Below, piece by piece: positions 17,996 through 25,627 of a stretch of DNA of 64,000 nucleotides. This DNA comes from Rhizobium sp. SL86 (lineage in GTDB: Bacteria > Pseudomonadota > Alphaproteobacteria > Rhizobiales > Rhizobiaceae): NCBI RefSeq assembly GCF_026672545.1, contig NZ_JAPPRJ010000005.1:79877-143876 (forward strand), given 5' to 3'. Position 1 is the first letter of the stretch. Each line of letters opens with the position of its first letter. A program made the translations under genes and the position numbers. The notes under the pieces are model-generated. The model made no database searches. It was not told the origin of the DNA and saw only the letters and a program-made list of their open reading frames with translations.

Positions 17996-18328
17996 GTCAT
18001 ACTCCTCCCAAGTTGAGACGTATCGCCATGTTCTACCGGCAGACCACCATGTCCTGAAGAGGTGCGCCGCGCGGACCGCTTGTGCTGATGGCCGACCCAG
18101 ACTCCCCGCCGACCGGCCATGCGGTTCATGGCGCAACCATCTTCTTTCCGACAAAGTTTGTCAATTTATTTCCAATCATGATCTCGAAAGAAATTTATAA
18201 TCCGAATTAAATTGTTTTACTTCAATGGTTTATTCTTATGTTCAATGACATTTTTCCGAGCACAAAATATCATAAAAACTTGACAACTTTGAAAATTCGG
18301 CAATCCTCGCCCGTGAGAGGAGAGCCTT
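17996..18328. promoter_or_regulatory. Divergent AT-rich promoter region with palindrome
   Basis: Separates the ABC operon (minus) from the BNR/pdxA2 operon (plus). A perfect 13-bp palindrome GACAAAGTTTGTC lies at 18150-18162, and a related TTGACAACTTTG at 18280-18291. Similar CAACTTTGTTG lies before the kinase gene at 23379-23389. These are candidate operators for the FadR-type regulator at 21631-22338. TTGACA at 18280 could also serve as a -35 element for the plus-strand operon. AT content is clearly above the surroundings. Confidence 0.5.
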
Positions 18329-19525
18329 ATGACACCTGAAGACATAGCCAGCGGCATGACCGGCGCGATCAATGCGGCGCGCGCAACTCGCCGGGAAGCG
18401 CTTCTGCCATCGCCCATGGTGCAGAACCACGCGAGCTTCCTGCATGCGACAAAGGATGGCGCGCTGCTCTGTGCCTGGTTCGGCGGTTCGCTGGAGGGAA
18501 AGTCAGACATCTCGATCTATGCAAGCATCCTCCCATCCGGTGCAGAGTCCTGGGGCCCGGCCCAGCAATTGAGTTTCGATGCAGCGCACTCGGAACAGAA
18601 CCCGGTTCTGTTTTCCGCACCGGATGGTCGCCTGGTTCTGTTTCACACCTCCCAGCCCTCCGGCAACCAGGATGAGTGCCGCATCCGCATGGCGGAGGTC
18701 CACCGCGATCCCGCCGACCCGACGCGGTTGACGACAGACGAAGGCCGTTATCTCGACCTGCCTCGCGGCTGCTTCATCCGCGCGCCGCTGGTGCTGCGAG
18801 ATGATGGAGCCTGGCTCCTGCCGATCTTCCGTTGCGTGCAACGAGCCGGCCAGAAGTGGAACGGAAGCCATGACGTAGCGGCCGTCGGCGTCTCGTCGGA
18901 CGATGGAAAGAGCTGGATGTTGAATGATCTGCCACACTCGATCGGCTGCGTCCATATGAGCCCGATCTTGCTGGATGGACAGCGGCAGGCGGCATTCTTT
19001 CGGCGCCGCCAAGCCGATTTCGTCTACCGGACGGACAGCATAGATGGCGGGCGCACCTGGTCGCCGCCGCAACCGACCGATGTTCCGAACAACAATTCCT
19101 CGATCGCCGTCATTCGATTGAATGATGGGCGGATCGCGATGATCTGCAATCCGGTCAATGCGGCAGCCTCGGCCGACAGACGAGCATCGCTATACGACGA
19201 ACTCGGCGTGGACGACGATCGCCCGGATGCTGATCCGACCGGCGGCTGCATCCCGGTCTGGGGCGTGCCGCGAGCACCGGTTGCAGTTTGCCTGTCCGAA
19301 GACGGCGGGCTGAGCTTCCCGCTCCGCATTCTGATCGAAAACGGGCCGGGCACCTGCCTGTCGAATGATTCAACGGATGGACGCAATCAGGAAATGTCCT
19401 ATCCATGGCTGCTCGAAGATGCCGATGGCGGGCTTCACATCAGCTATACCTACCACAGACGCGCGATCAAATACGTCCATCTTGCCCCCGGCTGGGCAAG
19501 CACTGCACAGGAGAGACAGGCATGA
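18329..19525 (+). CDS. BNR-repeat/sialidase-like glycoside-acting protein, no signal peptide
   Basis: 398 residues. Asp-box (BNR) repeats are visible: SSDDGKSWML, SIDGGRTWSPP and SEDGGLSFPL, with early LHATKDGALLCAWFGGSLEGKSD as in the GH33-like exo-alpha-sialidase/BNR family. FRIP-type Arg (PIFRC) is present around residue 167. No signal peptide or membrane segment, so it should act in the cytoplasm, perhaps on an imported oligosaccharide or a glycosylated acid. First gene of the plus-strand operon; the stop overlaps the pdxA2 start (ATGA). Whether it hydrolyses, isomerises or epimerises its substrate cannot be told. Confidence 0.7.
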   Translation: MTPEDIASGMTGAINAARATRREALLPSPMVQNHASFLHATKDGALLCAWFGGSLEGKSDISIYASILPSGAESWGPAQQLSFDAAHSEQNPVLFSAPDGRLVLFHTSQPSGNQDECRIRMAEVHRDPADPTRLTTDEGRYLDLPRGCFIRAPLVLRDDGAWLLPIFRCVQRAGQKWNGSHDVAAVGVSSDDGKSWMLNDLPHSIGCVHMSPILLDGQRQAAFFRRRQADFVYRTDSIDGGRTWSPPQPTDVPNNNSSIAVIRLNDGRIAMICNPVNAAASADRRASLYDELGVDDDRPDADPTGGCIPVWGVPRAPVAVCLSEDGGLSFPLRILIENGPGTCLSNDSTDGRNQEMSYPWLLEDADGGLHISYTYHRRAIKYVHLAPGWASTAQERQA

Positions 19526-20478
19526 GCAGGATCATCGGCATTACCATGGGTGATCCATGCGGCGTCGGACCGGAGATTACGGTACGTGCGCTGTCGGACA
19601 TGCCGGATGAAGAGCGGGCGCTGACCCGCATCTACGGCAATCGCGAAACGCTGGAGGCGGCCCGCTCGGCCCTCGGCGTTTCCATCGACCTTGCCCCTTA
19701 CGTGGTGGATCTCCCGGTCGAGGGCGCGCCGATCGCTTGGGGAACGCTGTCTCCGGTTGCCGGCGATGCAGCCTTCCGCTTCATTGAGAAGGCCGTGCGG
19801 GATGCTGAAGCCGGTTCGATCGGCTGCATCGTCACGGCTCCGATCAACAAGGAGGCGCTGAACCTGGCTGGCCATCATTACGACGGGCATACCGGAATGC
19901 TGCGCAGCCTCACCGGATCTTCCGCCGCCTACATGCTGCTCGCTTCGGACCGGTTGAAGGTCATCCATGTCTCGACACATGTTTCGCTGCAGGAGGCCAT
20001 CCGGCGCGCCACCACTGATCGTGTGCTTGCTACCATCCGGGCCGGCGACCGGCATTTGAAGCGTATCGGCTATGAGCGCCCGCGCATCGCCGTTGCCGGC
20101 ATCAACCCGCATTGCGGCGAGAACGGCCTGTTCGGCACTGAGGACGATGATCAGATCGCACCCGCGGTCGCGGCCGCGCGTGCAGAAGGCATCGACGTCC
20201 ACGGACCGATTTCGGCCGACACCGTCTTCCACCGCGCCTATTCCGGCGCCTTCGACCTTGTGGTTGCCCAGTATCACGACCAGGGACACATCCCGATCAA
20301 GCTGGTCGCCTTCGATACCGCCGTCAACGTCTCGGTAGACCTGCCGATCGACCGCACTTCCGTCGATCATGGCACGGCCTTCGATATTGCCGGCAAGGGA
20401 ATCGCCAACCATGGCAACATGCTGTCTGCCATTGCGTATGCGCGCAGACTGGTCGCCGGTCGAGACGGCAAGGAGTAA
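19522..20478 (+). CDS. pdxA2: PdxA2-type 4-phospho-acid-sugar dehydrogenase
   Basis: 318 residues. Starts MSRIIGITMGDPCGVGPEIT, the PdxA signature. Metal-binding histidines lie in HYDGHTGML, VSTHVSLQEAI and QYHDQGHIPIK; the end has DHGTAFDIAGKGIANHGNM. The PdxA2 branch oxidises and decarboxylates 4-phospho-D-threonate or 4-phospho-D-erythronate to dihydroxyacetone phosphate, and its partner is a DUF1537 kinase. One is encoded 2 kb away on the other strand (22340-23368). That pairing argues against a role in pyridoxal synthesis. Overlaps BNR gene by four bases; three bases before the dehydrogenase. Confidence 0.88.
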   Translation: MSRIIGITMGDPCGVGPEITVRALSDMPDEERALTRIYGNRETLEAARSALGVSIDLAPYVVDLPVEGAPIAWGTLSPVAGDAAFRFIEKAVRDAEAGSIGCIVTAPINKEALNLAGHHYDGHTGMLRSLTGSSAAYMLLASDRLKVIHVSTHVSLQEAIRRATTDRVLATIRAGDRHLKRIGYERPRIAVAGINPHCGENGLFGTEDDDQIAPAVAAARAEGIDVHGPISADTVFHRAYSGAFDLVVAQYHDQGHIPIKLVAFDTAVNVSVDLPIDRTSVDHGTAFDIAGKGIANHGNMLSAIAYARRLVAGRDGKE

Positions 20479-20481
20479 CCA

Positions 20482-21600
20482 ATGGCCATCGTTCCGATCA
20501 CCATTCATCAGCCTCGTCAGCTTGCCATCGGCGCGGGCACCGTTGCAACTGTCGGGTCCTGGGCAGGCGATGTCGGCACGACGCTGGTGATTGCCACACC
20601 AATCACGGCGGCTTTCGTCGAACGGTTGCAACTCTCTGGCCGCATCCGCATCTTTGACGCCATTCCTGGCGAACCGGATATCGCGACCCTCGACGCCGCC
20701 CTCTCGGCTGCGCGCGCGGAGAAGCCTGATCTCGTCGTCGGGCTTGGCGGCGGCTCCGTGATGGATGTGGCGAAACTCGTCGCAGCACTTTGGGATAGCC
20801 AGCAGACACTTACCGAAGTGGCCGGCCCGAACCGCGTGACAGGCCGTACCACCCGCCTGGCGCAAGTGGCAACGACAGCCGGAACCGGATCGGAGGCCGG
20901 TATCCGCTCTTTGATCACCTATCCCGCCAAGGGCAGCAAGATCGCCGTCGAGAGCCCGCACCTGATTGCGGATCTGGCGGTTCTGGACCCGGAATTGACC
21001 TATTCGGTTCCGCCTGCCGTGACCGCGGCAACCGGTGTCGATGCCATGGCGCATTGTGTGGAGGCCTTCACCAATCGCCGCGCACACCCCATGATCGACG
21101 GGTTTGCCCGGATGGGGATCCAACTGGTCGGGCGTTACCTTGCCCGCGCAGTCAACGACGGCAGCGATACGGAAGCGCGTGAGGGTATGATGCTCGCCTC
21201 CTACTACGGCGGCATCTGTCTCGGCCCGGTCAACACGGCGGCAGGTCATGCCATCGCCTATCCGCTCGGCACGCTGCTGCATCTTCCGCACGGCCTGGCG
21301 AACGCCATCGTCTTTCCGCACGTGCTGTCGTTCAACCAGCCAGCCGTGCCGGGCAAGACGGCGGAGATCGCACAGGCGCTCGGCTTCGGCAGTGACCTGA
21401 ACCAGCAAAGGCTTCGGGAAGCCGCCTACGGCTACTGCACGAACCTTGGCATCGAGATGGCATTGTCCAGCCACGGCGCACAGAGAAGCGACATTTCGCG
21501 TTTTGCCGCCGATGCCCACGCCATTCGCCGTCTCATGGATAACAATCCCATCGACATGTCGCTCGACGATGTCGTCGCAATCTATGAGGCTGCTTTCTGA
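20482..21600 (+). CDS. Iron-containing alcohol dehydrogenase
   Basis: 372 residues. The cofactor-binding GLGGGSVMDVAKLVA lies near residue 90; iron ligands are the Asp of HLIADLAVLD and His in DAMAHCVEAF, TAAGHAIAYPLG and HLPHGLANA. TTAGTGSEA is the usual phosphate-contact loop. Members reduce or oxidise hydroxy acids, lactaldehyde or maleylacetate. In this operon it most likely acts on a hydroxylated acid or aldehyde upstream or downstream of the PdxA2 step. Last gene of the BNR-pdxA2-ADH operon. Confidence 0.88.
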   Translation: MAIVPITIHQPRQLAIGAGTVATVGSWAGDVGTTLVIATPITAAFVERLQLSGRIRIFDAIPGEPDIATLDAALSAARAEKPDLVVGLGGGSVMDVAKLVAALWDSQQTLTEVAGPNRVTGRTTRLAQVATTAGTGSEAGIRSLITYPAKGSKIAVESPHLIADLAVLDPELTYSVPPAVTAATGVDAMAHCVEAFTNRRAHPMIDGFARMGIQLVGRYLARAVNDGSDTEAREGMMLASYYGGICLGPVNTAAGHAIAYPLGTLLHLPHGLANAIVFPHVLSFNQPAVPGKTAEIAQALGFGSDLNQQRLREAAYGYCTNLGIEMALSSHGAQRSDISRFAADAHAIRRLMDNNPIDMSLDDVVAIYEAAF

Positions 21601-21621
21601 AGGCGGATGACGCCCCGCGTC

Positions 21622-21643
21622 GCCGCGGCATCAGTCCCGCGGC
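21622..21643. terminator. GC-rich hairpin between convergent genes
   Basis: Arms GCCGCGG (21622-21628) and CCGCGGC (21637-21643) pair perfectly around an 8-base loop. It sits between the ADH stop and the end of the convergent GntR gene, overlapping the latter. It has no T run, so termination is plausible but not shown. Confidence 0.4.
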
Positions 21644-22338
21644 GGCGACTGGAAGAGACGTTCGCGCGATCCGGTCAGATGATCGTGCATCAACTGGCGC
21701 GCCCTCTCCGGCTCGCGAGCCGCAATGGCTTCGGCAATCGCTTCGTGCTCCGCGAAGACACGCGACAGGCCGGACGCTTCTCGTTTGACCGAAGCACCAT
21801 GAAACTTCATGCCCACAGCAATGTGGTCCTTGAGGGCTTCCATCGCGGTATAGAAATAATTGTTTTGCGCAGCACGGGCGATCGCCAGATGAAATTGGTA
21901 GTCGGCGTCTTCCCGGTGTGACTGACGGTTCGTGGCATCGCGCAACAGTTCCAGCGCATGGCGGATGGCAAGAAGGTTCCCGCCATCGTGACGCAGCGCT
22001 GCGGATGCCGCAGCGGCCGGTTCCAACGTCAGGCGGAACTCGTAGCAGTTCAGCAGGTCAGCCACGTTCTCCAGTTGGCCGAAGCCGAGTGGCTCCTTCA
22101 ACCCGAGAGCCCGCACGAAACTGCCCGCACCGCGTCTCGAATAGATCAGACCCTGATCGCGCAGACGTCGGAGAGCCTCCCGAATGACGGGGCGCGAAAC
22201 TTCGAATTCGGCAGCCAGGTCGTGCTCGGTGGGCAGGCGCTCGTCGGGCTTGTAGGCGCCGGACTTGATCGCCCGGTGCATCCGCTCGAACACGATATCC
22301 GGCAGCGCCTTGCGCGCCGCACCGTCTGTCAGCCCCAT
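21631..22338 (-). CDS. GntR/FadR-subfamily transcription regulator
   Basis: 235 residues. N-terminal winged helix with SGAYKPDERLPTEHDLAAEFEVSRPVIREALRRLRDQGL (residues 30-70). The C-terminal FCD domain has the metal/ligand His pattern EFRLTLEPAAAA, DYQFHLAIA and EHEAIAEAIAA. FadR-type proteins usually repress catabolic genes and release DNA on binding a carboxylic acid. It starts one base after the kinase stop, so it is co-transcribed with the kinase. The likely targets are the promoters at 18.0-18.3 kb and 23.4 kb. Confidence 0.92.
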   Translation of the reverse strand: MGLTDGAARKALPDIVFERMHRAIKSGAYKPDERLPTEHDLAAEFEVSRPVIREALRRLRDQGLIYSRRGAGSFVRALGLKEPLGFGQLENVADLLNCYEFRLTLEPAAAASAALRHDGGNLLAIRHALELLRDATNRQSHREDADYQFHLAIARAAQNNYFYTAMEALKDHIAVGMKFHGASVKREASGLSRVFAEHEAIAEAIAAREPERARQLMHDHLTGSRERLFQSPPRD

Positions 22339-22339
22339 C

Positions 22340-23368
22340 TCAGTCCGTCTTCCCGAGAATTGTCGTTGCGATGTCCGTCAGCGTATTCGGTTGCCCGAAA
22401 CCGCCTGATTTTGCAATGATGCAGTGCCTGCCGCTCTGCGCAAGACCGAGGCCCGGCAGGCACTCCCCAAGCAGGCGCAACCGATGGATGCCCATCCGGT
22501 GCAGAACCGCTTCGGCTGTGGCGCCGCCACACAGGAGCAAAGTCTCCACCTGATCGGTCAGCCGCGGCACAACGCCGTCAGCGAGTCGACGGGAAACTTC
22601 CTCCGCCGAACAGGTGCCCTGCCCCTCGACAACTCGAACAAGAGTGACCCTATCCGCGATCTTCGCAATATTCGTCAGGCACCCATTTTCGGCACGACGA
22701 TCATCGATGTCCGCCGCCTTGGTTAGGTGATCTATCTGCTGCAGCGTGATGGGATCGCGCGAGCCGATGACAAAAAGGGCCCGTCCTGCGGGGATTTCCG
22801 CCGCAGCTCGCTGTTGTCTGCCACTCCACGTTTTCGCAAGCGCTTCAGCAAGACCGCGTGCACCGACCAAGAGATCAACACCCGCTTGATCGCCCTGTGC
22901 GACAGCTTCATCCATGTCCGCCTGGGATACCGTATCCGGAATAAGGCATTTGACGGCGTGGCGACCAAGCGAAGTCGCGATGTTGATGGGAGTGTCCACG
23001 CCGAAACCGCAGACGGCACCGTTGCGGACGACGCGATTGAACTCCGGGATGGCTGGCGCAACCAGCGCCTGGGCAAAGGGCACGACATCCAGCAGAGCCG
23101 GCACATGTCCTTTGAGACGGGAATCGATCTTGATGAGGAGCCTCGTGCCCGCCGGCAGCGCGCGAATGGCATCTGCCGCAACTGAACGCGTTTCCTGCTC
23201 CGTTTTCTCGCGACAGGCCAGATCCACAGATAAAACATCGGGGCGCTCGGCCAGTGCCGACGTTTGCCCTTTAGGCGTCAACGCGACTTCGGTGCGCAGC
23301 CCGCGATCGGCGAACGGCGCTGCGGAGTCGAGCGCACCCGTCAGATCATCGGCCAGAATGCAAAGCAC
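22340..23368 (-). CDS. Four-carbon acid sugar kinase (DUF1537, DtnK/OtnK family)
   Basis: 342 residues. The N-domain starts MLCILADDLTGALDSAAPFA with the acid-sugar-binding Asp pair; KIDSRLKGHVP is the next conserved block. The C-domain has the nucleotide-binding LLLCGGATAEAVLHRMGI and IIAKSGGFGQPNTL. The family phosphorylates D-threonate, L-threonate or D-erythronate. The paired PdxA2 (19522-20478) would oxidise the product, giving DHAP for glycolysis. The protein is shorter than most characterised members (about 400-430), mainly in the linker, but no key motif is missing. First gene of a minus-strand operon with GntR. Confidence 0.88.
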   Translation of the reverse strand: MLCILADDLTGALDSAAPFADRGLRTEVALTPKGQTSALAERPDVLSVDLACREKTEQETRSVAADAIRALPAGTRLLIKIDSRLKGHVPALLDVVPFAQALVAPAIPEFNRVVRNGAVCGFGVDTPINIATSLGRHAVKCLIPDTVSQADMDEAVAQGDQAGVDLLVGARGLAEALAKTWSGRQQRAAAEIPAGRALFVIGSRDPITLQQIDHLTKAADIDDRRAENGCLTNIAKIADRVTLVRVVEGQGTCSAEEVSRRLADGVVPRLTDQVETLLLCGGATAEAVLHRMGIHRLRLLGECLPGLGLAQSGRHCIIAKSGGFGQPNTLTDIATTILGKTD

Positions 23369-23761
23369 GCTTCATCCTCAACTTTGTTGTTATCTATTAC
23401 TACCGAGAAAAATTCTATTTTTCAATTTGATAATTCCAACTGATTGCAAATTATGCGCCGTGAAAGATTGGAAAAAACACCCGAAGTCTGCGACACAGAC
23501 ATCGGTTTCGACGCATGAAGTACGTCTCTCAGGCTACGCAACAGAGCAATGACAGACGTAGGTGAGCGCCTTCTATCCAAGGAACTTCCTTGGCAGGCAG
23601 CGCGACGCAATCCACTTCGTCAGCCAACACACAACGAAACCTCTTCGGCACAGCCTTATCCGGCATTATCTGTATTACAGATTTGACAAGATACCAGGAT
23701 AATGATTAAACTTATCTGACATGTATCGCTCTGCTGTCCTGGTAGGCAAATAGGAATACCG
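23369..23761. promoter_or_regulatory. Divergent intergenic region with several palindromes
   Basis: No gene in 393 bases. Visible signals: CAACTTTGTTG at 23379-23389 before the kinase; a perfect palindrome ATCTGTATTACAGAT at 23668-23682; TTGACA at 23683-23688 as a possible -35 element; TTATCTGACA at 23712-23721, matching the GntR-type sites near 32.0 and 32.8 kb; and the inverted pair TACCAGGA / TCCTGGTA flanking it. The right half is probably the promoter of the dehydratase operon at 23762. Confidence 0.5.
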
Positions 23762-24910
23762 ATGATCATTACCGATGTCTCCGTGCGGCGGTTCCGCACC
23801 ACCACGCGCCGTCATTCTGACAGCGCCGGCCATGCACATCCCGGCCCGCCGCATCAGGTCGAACAGGCCCTGCTGACCATTCGAACAGAAGACGGACACG
23901 AAGGTCATTCCTTTACGGCGCCGGAAATCGTCCGTCCGCATGTCATCGAAAAATTCGTCAAGAAGGTTCTGATCGGCGAGGATCACAGGGATCGCGAGCG
24001 GCTGTGGCAGGATCTTGCCCACTGGCAGCGCGGTTCGGCGGCGCAGCTGACCGACCGCACGCTCGCCGTCGTCGATTGCGCATTGTGGGATCTGGCCGGA
24101 CGCGCGCTCGACACACCTGTATACAAGTTGATCGGAGCCTATCGCGACAAGGTCCTTGCTTACGGGTCGATCATGTGTGGCGATGAGTTGGAAGGCGGGC
24201 TTGCGACACCGGAGGATTACGGCCGCTTTGCCGAGACGCTCGTCAAGCGCGGTTACAAAGGCATCAAGCTGCACACCTGGATGCCGCCGGTTAGCTGGGC
24301 ACCGGATGTGAAGATGGACCTGAAGGCCTGCGCTGCGGTTCGTGAGGCCGTCGGGCCCGATATCCGGCTGATGATCGATGCCTTCCACTGGTATTCGCGC
24401 ACCGATGCGCTGGCGCTTGGCCGCGGGCTGGAAAAGCTCGGCTTCGACTGGATCGAGGAGCCGATGGATGAGCAGTCCATGTCCTCCTACAAATGGCTGG
24501 CGGATAATCTCGACATTCCGGTGGTCGGTCCGGAAAGTGCGGCCGGCAAACACTGGCACCGCGCCGAATGGGTGAAGGCAGGCGCCTGCGATATCCTGCG
24601 CACCGGCGTCAACGATGTCGGCGGCATCACGCCGGCACTGAAGACCATGCGCATGGCGGAATGTTTCGGCATGGACTGCGAGGTGCACGGCAATACCGCC
24701 ATGAACCTGCATGTGGTCGCCGCCTCCAAGAACTGCCGCTGGTACGAGCGCGGCCTGCTGCATCCCTTCCTAGAATACGATGACGGCCACGATTACCTGA
24801 AATCTCTATCCGACCCGATGGATGCCGATGGCTACGTGCATGTACCGGACCGACCAGGTCTCGGCGAGGAGATCGACTTCGACTTCATCGAGAACAACCG
24901 GATCGGATGA
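23762..24910 (+). CDS. Enolase-superfamily sugar-acid dehydratase (mandelate racemase-like)
   Basis: 382 residues. An N-terminal capping domain is followed by the barrel. Visible acid/base motif K-L-H in KGIKLHTW (Lys169, His171). Metal ligands are Asp206 (LMIDAFHW), Glu232 (WIEEPMDE) and Glu258 (GPESAAGK); His309 in EVHGNTAMNLH is the candidate second base. These features place it in the mandelate racemase/D-gluconate or galactarate dehydratase group; the exact sugar acid cannot be assigned. It opens an operon with an SGNH hydrolase (6 bases on) and an SBP, suggesting import and dehydration of a lactone-forming or esterified sugar acid. Confidence 0.85.
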   Translation: MIITDVSVRRFRTTTRRHSDSAGHAHPGPPHQVEQALLTIRTEDGHEGHSFTAPEIVRPHVIEKFVKKVLIGEDHRDRERLWQDLAHWQRGSAAQLTDRTLAVVDCALWDLAGRALDTPVYKLIGAYRDKVLAYGSIMCGDELEGGLATPEDYGRFAETLVKRGYKGIKLHTWMPPVSWAPDVKMDLKACAAVREAVGPDIRLMIDAFHWYSRTDALALGRGLEKLGFDWIEEPMDEQSMSSYKWLADNLDIPVVGPESAAGKHWHRAEWVKAGACDILRTGVNDVGGITPALKTMRMAECFGMDCEVHGNTAMNLHVVAASKNCRWYERGLLHPFLEYDDGHDYLKSLSDPMDADGYVHVPDRPGLGEEIDFDFIENNRIG

Positions 24911-24916
24911 CGTGCC

Positions 24917-25546
24917 ATGAAAACGATCCTGGCCTTTGGGGACAGTCTGACCTGGGGCGCCGATCCGGCCACGGCCCTTCGGCATCCGCCAGAATTTCGC
25001 TGGCCGGACGTTCTGGGACGGGAGCTTGGCGGCGAGGTACGCGTCATCGGCGAAGGGCTCGGCGGGCGCACTACCTGCTACGACGATCATACCGGCCCGA
25101 GTTGCCGCAACGGTGCCAAGGCGCTTCAGGTCGCCCTCGCCAGCCATATGCCACTCGACCTCGTCATCATCATGCTCGGCACCAATGATCTGAAGCCGGT
25201 CTTTGGGGGACAGGCGGAACCAGCCGTCTCGGGCATGCGCCGGCTGGCTCAGATCGTCGAGACCTTCCCCTACAAACCGAGGACGGCCATCCCGCGATTG
25301 TTGATCGTGGCGCCGCCACCGTGCGTGGCCGGTCCTTCCGGCACGCCGGCCGCCGGTCGCAGGATCACAGAATCTGCTCGGCTTGCCCCGCTCTACGAAG
25401 CACTCGCGGCAGAACTTGGCCATGCGTTTTTCGATGCGGGCACTGTCGCGCAGGCCTCGCCGATCGATGGCGTTCACTTGAGTGCCGAGGACACGCAGGC
25501 CATCGGGAAGGCGCTTGCTGCGCCAGTCAGGACCATTTTTGCCTGA
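24917..25546 (+). CDS. SGNH/GDSL-type esterase
   Basis: 209 residues, no signal peptide. All four SGNH blocks are visible: GDSLTWG (Ser10), GEGLGGRTT (Gly block), GTNDLKP (Asn) and DGVHLS (Asp/His near residue 185). Cytoplasmic arylesterase-like members of this size deacetylate or hydrolyse sugar esters or lactones. Six bases after the dehydratase gene, so probably de-esterifies the imported substrate before dehydration. Confidence 0.88.
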   Translation: MKTILAFGDSLTWGADPATALRHPPEFRWPDVLGRELGGEVRVIGEGLGGRTTCYDDHTGPSCRNGAKALQVALASHMPLDLVIIMLGTNDLKPVFGGQAEPAVSGMRRLAQIVETFPYKPRTAIPRLLIVAPPPCVAGPSGTPAAGRRITESARLAPLYEALAAELGHAFFDAGTVAQASPIDGVHLSAEDTQAIGKALAAPVRTIFA

Positions 25547-25627
25547 TCCGGTCCTCCTCGAGGAGAAGGAGCCCGGTTCATTACGTCACTGGCCGCCATG
25601 CTGGAATGGGGCCGAAAGGGAGGAAGC

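Noticed and set aside
19450..21519. 689-codon open frame on the minus strand
   Set aside because: It is antisense to pdxA2 and the iron ADH, both clear genes; composition (Arg/Gly/His-rich) and lack of domains show a high-GC shadow.
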